From NCBI GenBank assembly GCA_028819345.1, contig JAPPLW010000031.1, forward strand, positions 1 through 43,619: 43,619 nucleotides of DNA, written 5' to 3'. Numbering within the stretch: position 1 is the first letter of the stretch; every line of letters begins with the position of its first letter. Under the pieces are notes generated by a model. It had not been told where the DNA came from and did not search any database. It was given only the letters and a program-made list of their open reading frames with translations. Position numbers and translations under genes: made by a program. Positions 18,072-25,887 of this stretch are shown piece by piece. The stretch is from a bacterium (GTDB lineage: Bacteria; Actinomycetota; Acidimicrobiia; Spongiisociales; ZC4RG35).

Positions 18072-19088
18072 TTAGTGAGCACCCGGCATGACGAAACCGG
18101 CGCCGCGGGCGGGAGCATCGTACAGAGCCAACAATTCACTGTCCATCTGGCAAATGGCGAAGGCGAAGCCCGCCATGTCCAGGGTGGTGGCGTAGGGCCC
18201 TACCCACGAGCGGGCCACCTCGATGCCCCGGCGTTCCAGTTCGGCCCGCGCCCCCCGGTAGAGGACCGAGAGTTCCATGATGGTGAGAGAACCGCCGTTG
18301 TTGAGGAGGAGACCGACCCTGGCGCCTGCCGGGAGGTGGGCGTCCTCCACCAGGCCGCGGATCATCAACTCCGAGATATGGTCGGCCTCCACGTCCTCGC
18401 CCAGGCGGGTTCCCGCCTCTCCGTGCACTCCGAGGCCCACCGCTACCGAGGTGTCGTCGGGGTCTCCCAGGGGTTGGCCGCTGACCGGGTGGGCGACGGT
18501 CCCCATGGCGGCCGACAGCGACCGGGTGCGGTCGCGGGCCTTCCGGGCGATCCTGGCGCAGTCCTCCAGGGAAGCGCCCCGCTCCGCCGTGGCGCCCACC
18601 ATCTTCCAGACGAAGAACAGCCCCGCGCCACCCCGGCGCTCCGTAATCTGCTCTTTCGGCGCGGAGGCCACGTCGTCGTAGAGGATCACCATCTCCACGT
18701 CTTCGATGCCCTCGTCCTCGGCTTCGTCGATCGCCAACTCAGCGTTCATGATGTCCCCTGCGTGGCTGGAGACCAGGAGCAGCACGCCGCCGCCCCGGTC
18801 GGCCGCTCGGATGCCGTCGACGATCCCGCCCGGTCCGGGGGAGGAGAAGATCGGGCCCGGCACGTTGACGTCGAATAGGCCCTCTCCGACCCAGCCGATC
18901 ATGGCCGGCTCGTGCCCGGAGCCGTTGCCGATCACCACGCCGACGTGACCCTCGGGCTTGGGCGTGGCGCGGACCACCATCCCGTCGGACAGCCGGATGA
19001 TGTCGGAGTGTGCGGCGGCGTAGCCCTCCAGCATCTCTGTGACCGCCTCGGCGGGGTTGTTGAGGAACAGGCGCGTGCGGACGCTCAT
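18072..19088 (-). CDS. dhaK: DhaK-type substrate-binding subunit of a ketose kinase
   Basis: A 338-residue DhaK protein. The residues that bind the keto-substrate are present: His59 in GNGSGHEPAMIG, Asp138/139 in ILYDDVAS, and His222 in GLGVHGEAGT, the histidine that forms a hemiaminal with the substrate's carbonyl. The start is ATG 19088, overlapping the epimerase stop by four bases; the longer frame to 19160 lies inside that gene. The family includes dihydroxyacetone, erythrulose and apulose kinases, so a keto sugar larger than dihydroxyacetone is possible. Isomerase and aldolase genes next to it support that. Confidence 0.85.
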   Translation of the reverse strand: MSVRTRLFLNNPAEAVTEMLEGYAAAHSDIIRLSDGMVVRATPKPEGHVGVVIGNGSGHEPAMIGWVGEGLFDVNVPGPIFSSPGPGGIVDGIRAADRGGGVLLLVSSHAGDIMNAELAIDEAEDEGIEDVEMVILYDDVASAPKEQITERRGGAGLFFVWKMVGATAERGASLEDCARIARKARDRTRSLSAAMGTVAHPVSGQPLGDPDDTSVAVGLGVHGEAGTRLGEDVEADHISELMIRGLVEDAHLPAGARVGLLLNNGGSLTIMELSVLYRGARAELERRGIEVARSWVGPYATTLDMAGFAFAICQMDSELLALYDAPARGAGFVMPGAH

Positions 19089-19927
19089 GCCAGGTGATCG
19101 CGGATGAAGGCAGCGGCGCCGGCGGCCTCGGCGTCCAAGTCTTCGTAGAGGTCTCGCCATGCATAGGTGTCCCGGCCGGTCTGGACCGCCGAGTTGGGAA
19201 AGGTCTCGAACACCACATAGCCGTCGTAGCCCACGTCGTCCAGGGCTTCTTTGAAGGACGCCCAGTCGATGTGGCCGTACTGGGGTGCGCGGCGGTTGTT
19301 GGCCGCCACCTGGACATGGCCGATCTTCCCGGCTGCCTGGCGGACGGCGCCGGCCAGGTCGTCCTCCTCCATGTTCATGTGGAAGGTGTCAAGTTCGACC
19401 TTGACCGAGTCGTGTCCCACCGTCTCGATGAACGACAGGCAGTCCGAGACGGTGTTGAACATGTATGTCTCGAAGCGGTTGAGCACCTCCAGGCACAGGT
19501 CGACTCCCACCTCTGCGGCGTACTCGGCCACCGTGTGCAGCGACTCGGCGGAACGTTCCCGGTGACCTTGCAGGTCGCCTTCCGGGAACCCCATCCACGG
19601 TGCGTAGGTGACGCCTCCCAGGATCGGGCTTCCCAGGTCGGCAGCCTGGTCGAGACACCACTTGAGGTGGTAGATCCCCGATGAGCGAATGCCCTCGTCG
19701 GGGCTGGAGATGTCCATGGTGGGGGTGAGGCCGGTGCTGCACAGGACATCGAGACCCAGGGACGATGCGGTGCTGGCGATATCGCGGACTCCCACATCGG
19801 TCCCGGCCACGAACGACATCTCCACCCCGTCGTAGCCCGCTTCGGCCGCTTTGTGGAACACCGCGGACTGGTCGTCGTACCAACTGTCCAGCCAGTAGAA
19901 AATCTCGATCCCGACCGGGCGGGTCAT
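19085..19927 (-). CDS. Sugar epimerase/isomerase (xylose isomerase-like TIM barrel)
   Basis: A 280-residue protein resembling ketose 3-epimerases (tagatose/psicose epimerase type). Metal ligands expected for that group are E147 (LCLEVLNRFE), D180 (VELDTFHMNME) and E241 (VVFETF). The fourth ligand, a His in ketose 3-epimerases, is replaced by Gln206 (GHVQVAANNRR), a form seen in hydroxypyruvate-isomerase-like members. So the protein mixes features of two subgroups. It overlaps the DUF35 gene upstream and dhaK downstream by four bases each. A role in setting the configuration of the keto sugar before phosphorylation is inferred. Confidence 0.75.
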   Translation of the reverse strand: MTRPVGIEIFYWLDSWYDDQSAVFHKAAEAGYDGVEMSFVAGTDVGVRDIASTASSLGLDVLCSTGLTPTMDISSPDEGIRSSGIYHLKWCLDQAADLGSPILGGVTYAPWMGFPEGDLQGHRERSAESLHTVAEYAAEVGVDLCLEVLNRFETYMFNTVSDCLSFIETVGHDSVKVELDTFHMNMEEDDLAGAVRQAAGKIGHVQVAANNRRAPQYGHIDWASFKEALDDVGYDGYVVFETFPNSAVQTGRDTYAWRDLYEDLDAEAAGAAAFIRDHLA

Positions 19928-20400
19928 GGCGATGCTCCTTCGATTGCGAAGGCGAATGCTAGGAGGGGATGGGCGGGCGCTCCGTCAATGAATTTCACGG
20001 TGACCGCCGCGCCGCGCTCGGGCGTCTGGGCGCCGATCACCCGGTGGGTGATGCCTCCTCTCACCCCGTCCAGGCGGATCGACGCAAGGATGTATGGCGG
20101 ATCGATCCCTCCGAACGGCGGAGGGCTGTGCACCCGGGTGGCGGCGACGACCGTTCCGGTCCCGGGGAGGTCGTACCACTCGGTCTCGGTGAGGTCTTCT
20201 TCGCAGAACCGGCGGGGAGGGAACCAGGACGCTCCGCACCCTGCGCAGCGGGTGGCGCGGAGGACGCCCTGTTCCAGCCCTATATAGAAGGGGCTGGAGG
20301 ATCCGACCGCATGGCGGTAGCGCTGGGCCATCTCCACACCCAGGAGGTACACCGGCCGGCCGTCGGGGCCTGTTTCGCGTTCTGTTCCCGTTATCCGCAT
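19924..20400 (-). CDS. DUF35 OB-fold/zinc-ribbon protein, partner of the thiolase-like protein
   Basis: A 158-residue protein with an N-terminal rubredoxin-like zinc ribbon (C52-x2-C55 and C66 with Glu67 following, in RCAGCGASWF and RFCEED) and a C-terminal OB-fold (GTVVAATRV…, YILASIRLDG, GAAVTVKF). DUF35 proteins form complexes with SCP2-type thiolases, HMG-CoA synthases or the Ltp2 aldolase and help present acyl-CoA substrates. The ATG at 20400 shares one base with the TGA of the thiolase-like gene, consistent with a fixed-ratio complex. Confidence 0.85.
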   Translation of the reverse strand: MRITGTERETGPDGRPVYLLGVEMAQRYRHAVGSSSPFYIGLEQGVLRATRCAGCGASWFPPRRFCEEDLTETEWYDLPGTGTVVAATRVHSPPPFGGIDPPYILASIRLDGVRGGITHRVIGAQTPERGAAVTVKFIDGAPAHPLLAFAFAIEGASP

Positions 20401-21614
20401 CAACCCAATCTCCCGAAGACGTTCACCACGCACAGCGACCCCACCCCGGCGTGGGTGTCGGTCATCCCGATCCGGGCTCCGGGCACCTGGCGGGCGCCGG
20501 CGATCTCGCCCCGGAGCTGGGAGACCACCTCCACCGCCTGGGCTATCCCGGTGGCGCCCACCGCCGAGCCCCGTCCCATCAGGCCTCCCGAGGGGTTCAC
20601 CACCACCTTTCCTCCCTGGTCGAACCGTCCCTCCGAAGCGGCAGGTCCTCCCTGGCCGACCGGGCAGAGGCCCAAGTCCTCGTAGGCCTGGAGTTCCGCG
20701 CCGCTGAAGGAGTCGTAGACCTCGGCGAGGTCTATCTGGCCGGGAGGGTCGTCGATGCCCGCCTCGCGGTAGGCGTGGGCTGCGGCCCTCCGCTTGGCGG
20801 CGAAGTGGGGGAACATCTCGTCCGTGCGGTCTGAGAGCCGGGGCCGGTCGGTGGCTGAGGCGCTTGCGAGTATCGCCACCGGCGGGCGGTCTGTGAAGTT
20901 GGGGGAGTGCTGTCGGGCCCAGTCCTCGGTGGCCAGCAGCATGGCCGCCGCGCCGTCGCTCAGGAGGCTTGCGTCGAAGAGCCGGTAGGGATCCGAGAGG
21001 GGAGCTGATGTCCGGACGTCCTCCACGGTGATCGACATTCCCCGGTGAGCGAGGGGGTTGTCGATCGCCATGCGGCGGTTCTTGACCGCGATCTCGGCGA
21101 ACTGCTCTTCGGTGGTGCCGTAGCGGCGCATGTGCTCGGTGATCATCAGCGCGTAGGGGGCGGCGAAGGTGCCGAACACCGGGGTCTCCCACTCGAAGTC
21201 GGCGGAGAGCGAAAGGATCTCGATGGCGGTGGCCCGGTCGACCGAGCGCCCGTTGGTCTCCCCGCCGAACACCAGGACCGAGCGGGCCTCTCCGGAGCGG
21301 AGCGCCATCAGGGCCGTTCGGATGGCGAGCGCCCCGGTGGCGCCGCCTCCCTCCACGCGCATCACGGGTTTGCCGGTAAGTCCCACGGTGTCCGAGAGGA
21401 CCTGACCGAGGCTCATCTGGCGGTTGAAGTGGTCGCTCTCGTAGGCGGCCACCCCCATGTCGATCGGCGACGGGGAGGAGAGCCCGGCGTCGATGACGGC
21501 CGCCCGGGCGGCGTCGGCCACCATGTCCCGGACGCTCGCGTCGTCGCGGAAGCCGACGAAGGGGGTCATGCCCACCCCGGCGACCAGCGCCGCGTTGTCC
21601 GCCGACGGGGTCAC
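20400..21614 (-). CDS. Thiolase-fold protein lacking the nucleophilic cysteine
   Basis: A 404-residue protein of the SCP2/lipid-transfer thiolase family. The usual 'CASG' nucleophile segment reads VEGGGATG, with Gly91 where the Cys would be, so normal thiolysis is not expected. Other family blocks are in place: EVYDSFSGAEL, NPSGGLMGRGSAVGATG and a late G-x-G segment (HAGVGSLCVVNVFG). The Ltp2 steroid side-chain aldolase is a known cysteine-less relative that works with a DUF35 partner, so a retro-aldol role is a possible alternative. The start is GTG at 21612-21614 with only a weak ribosome site. It is the first gene of the long minus-strand array. Confidence 0.75.
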   Translation of the reverse strand: MTPSADNAALVAGVGMTPFVGFRDDASVRDMVADAARAAVIDAGLSSPSPIDMGVAAYESDHFNRQMSLGQVLSDTVGLTGKPVMRVEGGGATGALAIRTALMALRSGEARSVLVFGGETNGRSVDRATAIEILSLSADFEWETPVFGTFAAPYALMITEHMRRYGTTEEQFAEIAVKNRRMAIDNPLAHRGMSITVEDVRTSAPLSDPYRLFDASLLSDGAAAMLLATEDWARQHSPNFTDRPPVAILASASATDRPRLSDRTDEMFPHFAAKRRAAAHAYREAGIDDPPGQIDLAEVYDSFSGAELQAYEDLGLCPVGQGGPAASEGRFDQGGKVVVNPSGGLMGRGSAVGATGIAQAVEVVSQLRGEIAGARQVPGARIGMTDTHAGVGSLCVVNVFGRLG

Positions 21615-21935
21615 GGGACGGGAGAAAGGATCGCCCGGCAGACCGGCAAATCGCGAAATCGAGACCTATCCCGCGAAAAAGGGGACCGCGCAATTACCCG
21701 ATGGGCCCACCCCCGCCGCCACCACCAGTCGGCCAGGACGCGCTTGGGCGGTCGCCGCCGGGGGCGCGTTCTGGGAATATGACCTCGCATCACAGTGGTC
21801 CCTGTGCGGTCCGCCCGACGCCGGAGCGGACCGGGAGGTGTTCGACTTCATCAATGTGCGTCGGGGTCTGTGACAGTGGCAACACTTCAGCGTCCCTTTC
21901 TTTCGCGACCCGGTGCCATTGGTTCTCCTCCCGAC
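21615..21935. other. Intergenic region upstream of the long catabolic operon
   Basis: About 320 bp between the 3' end of the sulfatase gene and the first gene of the operon, both on the minus strand. I see no protein of known type on either strand and no clear terminator hairpin. A weak promoter candidate is listed separately. Regulatory sites for the operon would be expected here. Confidence 0.4.
21665..21693 (-). promoter_or_regulatory. Weak promoter candidate for the operon
   Basis: Read on the minus strand: TTGCGC (21693-21688), a 17-bp spacer, then GATAGG (21670-21665), about 50 bp before the GTG start at 21614. The -35 matches consensus at four of six positions and the -10 at three. 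Spacing is ideal but the match is poor. Confidence 0.22.
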
Positions 21936-24212
21936 CTACCCGCGGTCCGCCAGGCCGAACTCGACCAGTTCGATGTTGCCGGTGAATGCGAACTCCCCGT
22001 CGTAGGAGTCGCTGACCGGAGACAGGGTGTCGGCGCCGACGCTGAGGGAACCCCACGAGATCATGCCGCGGGCCATGTCGGACATGGCCTGTTCGCAGAT
22101 CACCTCCCCGTCGGCCTCCAGGCGTCCGGTTCCCCGGTAGTCGCCGGACCGCTCGAACAGGAAGGCCAACTGGGTGGCGCCGGGTCTCACCGAACCGGGC
22201 GCCGACGACAGGGTCTGGCGGTCTCCCAGGTAGCAGTACTCGAAGACCAGGCAGCCCTCGGCCAGGTACAGCACGTACCCGCCGCTGGTGTCGCCCACCG
22301 CCACCAGCACTCCCCGGTCGGCTTCGGCGAGGGGGTCGACCCGGGCGGTGATCGAGAAGGAGCGGTTGAATACCAGGGGGGTGACGCCGCCGGGAACGCG
22401 GGTGGCGCCTCCCAGGTAGGTGAAGGTGTCGCGGGCCCTCGGTGATCCCGGGGTCTGGAAGGTGGAGGCTCGGACGGCCAGGTAGCGGTCGTCGAGGGGG
22501 AACACTGAGTACCGCCCCGCCTCCTCGGTCCACTGGCCGACCAGGTCGGCCAGGAGGTCAGGGTGGTCGGCTGCGACGTCCCGGCACTCGGAGAAGTCCG
22601 AGTCGATGTGGTAGAGCTCCCAGGGGTCGTCCTCGAAGGGCTCGTTGCGGCGATGCCGGGCCAGGGCCTTCCACCCGTCCTGCCACATGGCCCGGTGCCC
22701 GATCATCTCGAAGTACTGGCGGTCCCGTGCGGGCGGCGAGGATGGGTCGTCTAAGACCCGGCGGATGCTGGCTCCGTGATAGGGCATCTGCTGCACGCCT
22801 TTGTAGGAGGCCTTCGGGGTCACTCCGACCAGGTCGAAGAGCGTGGGGGCGATGTCGATGGCGTGGACGAACTGGGCCCGCACCGCGCCGATGTCGGAGA
22901 TGCCATCCGGCCAGGAGATGACCAGGGGCGTCCTCACCCCGCCGGCGTAGGTGTTCTGCTTGTACCACCGCAACGGCGTGTTGGCGGCCTGCGCCCATCC
23001 CCAGGGGATGTTGGTCTGCGAATGGGGTCCGCCGATGGTGTCGAAGCGTTCCAGGTTGAACTCGACGGTGCAGAACCGGTCCTCCTCATAGGTGACGATG
23101 TCGGCGCCGCCGTCCGGTCCGCCCTCCTGGCTGGCGCCGTTGTCGGAGAGCACCACGATGATGGTGTTGTCGAGGCGCCCGATCGAGTCGAGGAACTCCA
23201 CGAGCCTTCCCAACTCCGCGTCGGTGTGGTCGAGCATCGCCGCGTACGCCTCCTGGAAGCGGGCGAACAGGCGGTGCTGGTCCGGGGTCAGGTTTGCCCA
23301 CTCCTCGACTCCGGGGTTGAGCGGCGCCAGGACCGCGTCGGGGGGTATGATGCCCAGTTCCTGCTGGTGGCGGAAGCGGCGCTGCCGGATCACGTCCCAT
23401 CCCTCGTCGTAGCTGCCGCGGTACTTGTCGAGGTACTCCTGGGGCGCCTGGTGGGGGCAGTGGGCCGTGCCGAAGGAAAGATACAGGAAGAAGGGCTGTT
23501 CGGGCTTGACCGAGACCTGGTCCCTTATGTAGGAGATGGAGTGGTCGATCAGGTCCTCGGTGAGGTGGTAGCCGTCCTCGGGTCGTCCAGGGGGGTCCAC
23601 CCGGTGGTTGTCCTCGACCACGTCGGGGTAGAAGTGGTCGGTCAGCGCGTCCAGGAACCCGTAGTAGCGGCCGAAGCCCCGTCCCAGGGGCCACTGGTCG
23701 TAGGGTCCGACCGCGGTGGTGTCCTCCAGGGGGGCGAGGTGCCACTTGCCGATGGCCAGCGTGGCGTAGCCGGCGCCCTGCAGGACCTCGGCCATGGTGG
23801 CGGCCGACTCGGTGACCCGGCCCCGGTAGCCGGGAAAGCCCGAGTCGACGTTGGAGAGGTAGGCCATCCCCACGCTGTGGTGGTTACGCCCGGTCAGGAG
23901 ACAGGCCCGGGTGGGCGAGCACAGGGGAGTGACATTGAAGTCGTTGAAGCGGATGCCGCCGGTGGCCAGGGAGTCGATGGTGGGCGTGTCGATCTCCGCC
24001 CCGTAGCACCCCAGCCCGGCGAACCCGACGTCGTCGAGCACCACGACCACCACGTCGGGCTTGCCGCGGGCGTCGTTCTCCATCGGCGGCCACCAGGGCG
24101 TCGAAGTGCGAAAGTCGGGTCCGATCACCCCAGGGAATTCGTCGTCGGGAGAGCCAGTGGGCGGGTCTTCGGGCATCCAACTCGCTTCGTCGTTCAGAAC
24201 AGGGATAACCAT
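21936..24212 (-). CDS. Type I (formylglycine) arylsulfatase
   Basis: A 758-residue sulfatase. The modification motif C98-S-P-T-R (TPLCSPTRACLLTGR) marks Cys98 for conversion to formylglycine, and VVVVLDDVGF at about 54-64 and VLSDNGAS supply calcium ligands. The C-terminal 170 or so residues form a predicted beta-sandwich as in AtsA-like arylsulfatases. No signal peptide is seen, so it is probably cytoplasmic. The start is ATG 24212; the Met at codon 13 (24176) is an alternative that leaves more room for divergent promoters. It hydrolyses sulfate esters of aryl or carbohydrate substrates. No formylglycine-generating enzyme gene is in the window. It is divergent from the enolase-superfamily gene. 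Confidence 0.9.
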   Translation of the reverse strand: MVIPVLNDEASWMPEDPPTGSPDDEFPGVIGPDFRTSTPWWPPMENDARGKPDVVVVVLDDVGFAGLGCYGAEIDTPTIDSLATGGIRFNDFNVTPLCSPTRACLLTGRNHHSVGMAYLSNVDSGFPGYRGRVTESAATMAEVLQGAGYATLAIGKWHLAPLEDTTAVGPYDQWPLGRGFGRYYGFLDALTDHFYPDVVEDNHRVDPPGRPEDGYHLTEDLIDHSISYIRDQVSVKPEQPFFLYLSFGTAHCPHQAPQEYLDKYRGSYDEGWDVIRQRRFRHQQELGIIPPDAVLAPLNPGVEEWANLTPDQHRLFARFQEAYAAMLDHTDAELGRLVEFLDSIGRLDNTIIVVLSDNGASQEGGPDGGADIVTYEEDRFCTVEFNLERFDTIGGPHSQTNIPWGWAQAANTPLRWYKQNTYAGGVRTPLVISWPDGISDIGAVRAQFVHAIDIAPTLFDLVGVTPKASYKGVQQMPYHGASIRRVLDDPSSPPARDRQYFEMIGHRAMWQDGWKALARHRRNEPFEDDPWELYHIDSDFSECRDVAADHPDLLADLVGQWTEEAGRYSVFPLDDRYLAVRASTFQTPGSPRARDTFTYLGGATRVPGGVTPLVFNRSFSITARVDPLAEADRGVLVAVGDTSGGYVLYLAEGCLVFEYCYLGDRQTLSSAPGSVRPGATQLAFLFERSGDYRGTGRLEADGEVICEQAMSDMARGMISWGSLSVGADTLSPVSDSYDGEFAFTGNIELVEFGLADRG

Positions 24213-24222
24213 ACTTCACCGG

Positions 24223-25422
24223 ATGGCGGATAAAGACGGCGCACCGGTGGGGGAGGCATCCTCAGGCTGGCCGGAGATGGACCCGTTAACGATCGAGTCG
24301 GTGTCGGTCGAGGTCTACCGGGCGCCGACGGCTCGTCCCGTGCGTACCGCCTTCGGCATTATGGAGGATCGGCCGGCGGTCGTGGTCAGGGTCCGGTCCT
24401 CGGAGGGATCGGTCGGGTATGGAGAGGCGTGGTGCAACTTCCCGGCGCCCGCCGCCGAATACCGGGCCCGGTTGATCGGCTCGGTCCTGGCTCCCCTGAT
24501 CGTGGGTCGGGAGTGGCCCCATCCGGCGGCGGTGTTCGAGTACTTGTCGTCCAAGACTCGCCTCGTGGCTATCCAGTCGGGGGAGCCGGGTCCTTTCTCC
24601 CAGGCGATCGCCGGGATCGACATCGCCGTGTGGGACATGGCGGCCCGCCGGGCGGATGAGCCGCTGTGGAGAGTTCTGGGAGGGGACGCGGGTAACGGCA
24701 GCGTGACGGCCTACGCCAGCGGGATCGGGCCGGAGGGAGTCACTGGACAGGCGCGGGCAGCCCTGGAGGCGGGCTATCGGGCGTTCAAGCTCAAGGTGGG
24801 ATTCGGCGAGGAGACCGACCTCCGAAACCTAGAGGCGTTGCGTCACCTGCTTGGGCCGGACGTACCCGTGGCGGTGGACGCCAACCAGGCCTGGTCTCCG
24901 GAGGAGGCGGCGCAGTGGAGCAAGGTACTCGAGGCCTACGCTCCAATGTGGCTGGAGGAGCCGATCGCCGCTGACCAACCAACCGGGGTGTGGGCCAGTC
25001 TGGCGGAGGTCTCGCCGATCCCATTGGCGGGAGGGGAGAACCTGATTGGCGAGGGTGACTTCCGCCGCGCAATCCAGGATGGGGCGCTGGCTGTCATCCA
25101 GCCCGACGTCACCAAGTGGGGTGGGATCTCGGGGTGTCTTCGGGTCGCGAGGAAAGCGCTTGGGGCCGGCAGGCGGTTCTGTCCCCACCACCTTGGAGGG
25201 GGCATCGGGCTGATGGCCTCGGCACATCTCCTGGCCGCCGTGGGAGGTGATGGGCTATTGGAGGTGGACAGCAACCCCAACCCGCTTCGGGAGGGTCTCG
25301 CCCGGCCCTTCCCCATTCTTTCCGACGGGCGTCTCCGACTGAGTGGGGAACCCGGGCTGGGGGTGGCACCGGGCCGAGGTGCGGCGCGGTTTCGTACCTC
25401 GGGGGAGACCTTCAAGGAATAA
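24223..25422 (+). CDS. Enolase-superfamily enzyme (mandelate racemase/muconate lactonizing group)
   Basis: An enzyme of about 400 residues that abstracts a proton next to a carboxylate with magnesium. The catalytic KxK is AFKLKVGF (about residues 189-191), and metal ligands are in VDANQAW (about 219), WLEEPI (about 245) and GGENL (about 271). A late Asp-His pair is in QPDVTKWGG and CPHHLGGGIG (about 321). Both base positions are therefore kept, which allows racemisation or dehydration of acid sugars. The start could be ATG 24223 or ATG 24277; the second follows GGAG closely and leaves a normal divergent intergenic space. It ends 35 bp before a convergent antitoxin gene. Confidence 0.85.
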   Translation: MADKDGAPVGEASSGWPEMDPLTIESVSVEVYRAPTARPVRTAFGIMEDRPAVVVRVRSSEGSVGYGEAWCNFPAPAAEYRARLIGSVLAPLIVGREWPHPAAVFEYLSSKTRLVAIQSGEPGPFSQAIAGIDIAVWDMAARRADEPLWRVLGGDAGNGSVTAYASGIGPEGVTGQARAALEAGYRAFKLKVGFGEETDLRNLEALRHLLGPDVPVAVDANQAWSPEEAAQWSKVLEAYAPMWLEEPIAADQPTGVWASLAEVSPIPLAGGENLIGEGDFRRAIQDGALAVIQPDVTKWGGISGCLRVARKALGAGRRFCPHHLGGGIGLMASAHLLAAVGGDGLLEVDSNPNPLREGLARPFPILSDGRLRLSGEPGLGVAPGRGAARFRTSGETFKE

Positions 25423-25450
25423 ACAGGACATTGCTATCGGGAGGTTGCAC
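25412..25450 (-). pseudogene. Possible 5' stub of a VapC/PIN toxin gene
   Basis: After the antitoxin stop, a GTG (25450-25448) preceded by GGAG opens a 12-codon frame reading VQPPDSNVLFIP and then a stop. VapC toxins commonly begin with 'M-x-x-PD-x-N-V-L', the first PIN-domain strand with the catalytic Asp. The frame ends inside the 3' end of the enolase-superfamily gene, so a toxin gene may have been cut off here. The match is only about eight residues and could be chance. Confidence 0.35.
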
Positions 25451-25456
25451 TCCGAG

Positions 25457-25714
25457 TCACTGACGGGCAGACACGAAACGGGCTTCGTCATCCTGGACGT
25501 CGAGCGCTCTGGGACGATCCAGATCTACTCCCGGACGGGGATGGACTCCACCCATCGTGATGGACCGGAAGGGCGGTTGCTCCGATGGATCGTGGCGCTT
25601 CAAGGCATCGTCCAACGTCTGGGTAATGAACGCCCTCACGCTGAGACCCAGGGCTGCGGCTGCCTGGCGTACCTGCTTGCCAAGTTGGTCTTCGAGAGAG
25701 ATCGTGATGCGCAT
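25457..25714 (-). CDS. VapB-like ribbon-helix-helix antitoxin (orphan)
   Basis: An 85-residue protein. The N-terminal MRITISLEDQLGKQVRQ…, LGLSVRAFITQTL is a ribbon-helix-helix DNA-binding segment. The C-terminal half (GGVHPRPGVDLDRPRALD) matches the toxin-binding tail of VapB antitoxins. The start is taken as ATG 25714; 25726 would add four residues. A toxin gene should follow directly, but only a 12-codon stub fits before the enolase-superfamily gene ends. It probably acts as an orphan repressor or is a relic. Confidence 0.7.
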   Translation of the reverse strand: MRITISLEDQLGKQVRQAAAALGLSVRAFITQTLDDALKRHDPSEQPPFRSITMGGVHPRPGVDLDRPRALDVQDDEARFVSARQ

Positions 25715-25781
25715 GATGCACATCATTAAAGCGGTGCGTCAATGGAGGTGAGGTCCCGTTTGCCCACCTGCTTGGCGAATT

Positions 25782-25810
25782 TTGTCGATCAACCAGCGTA
25801 AAGCTATGGT
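25782..25810 (+). promoter_or_regulatory. Promoter candidate for the YnjB-like lipoprotein gene
   Basis: TTGTCG (25782-25787), a 17-bp spacer and TATGGT (25805-25810) lie about 75 bp before the start of the binding lipoprotein gene. Each box matches the sigma-70 consensus at four of six positions. An AGGAGG ribosome site follows at about 25871. Confidence 0.35.
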
Positions 25811-25887
25811 GATATGCGGACTTGTCGCGATGTCTCATGCCGTTGGCAAGTCGGTAACCCGTTTTTCAAACAGGAGGACTATTGAAT

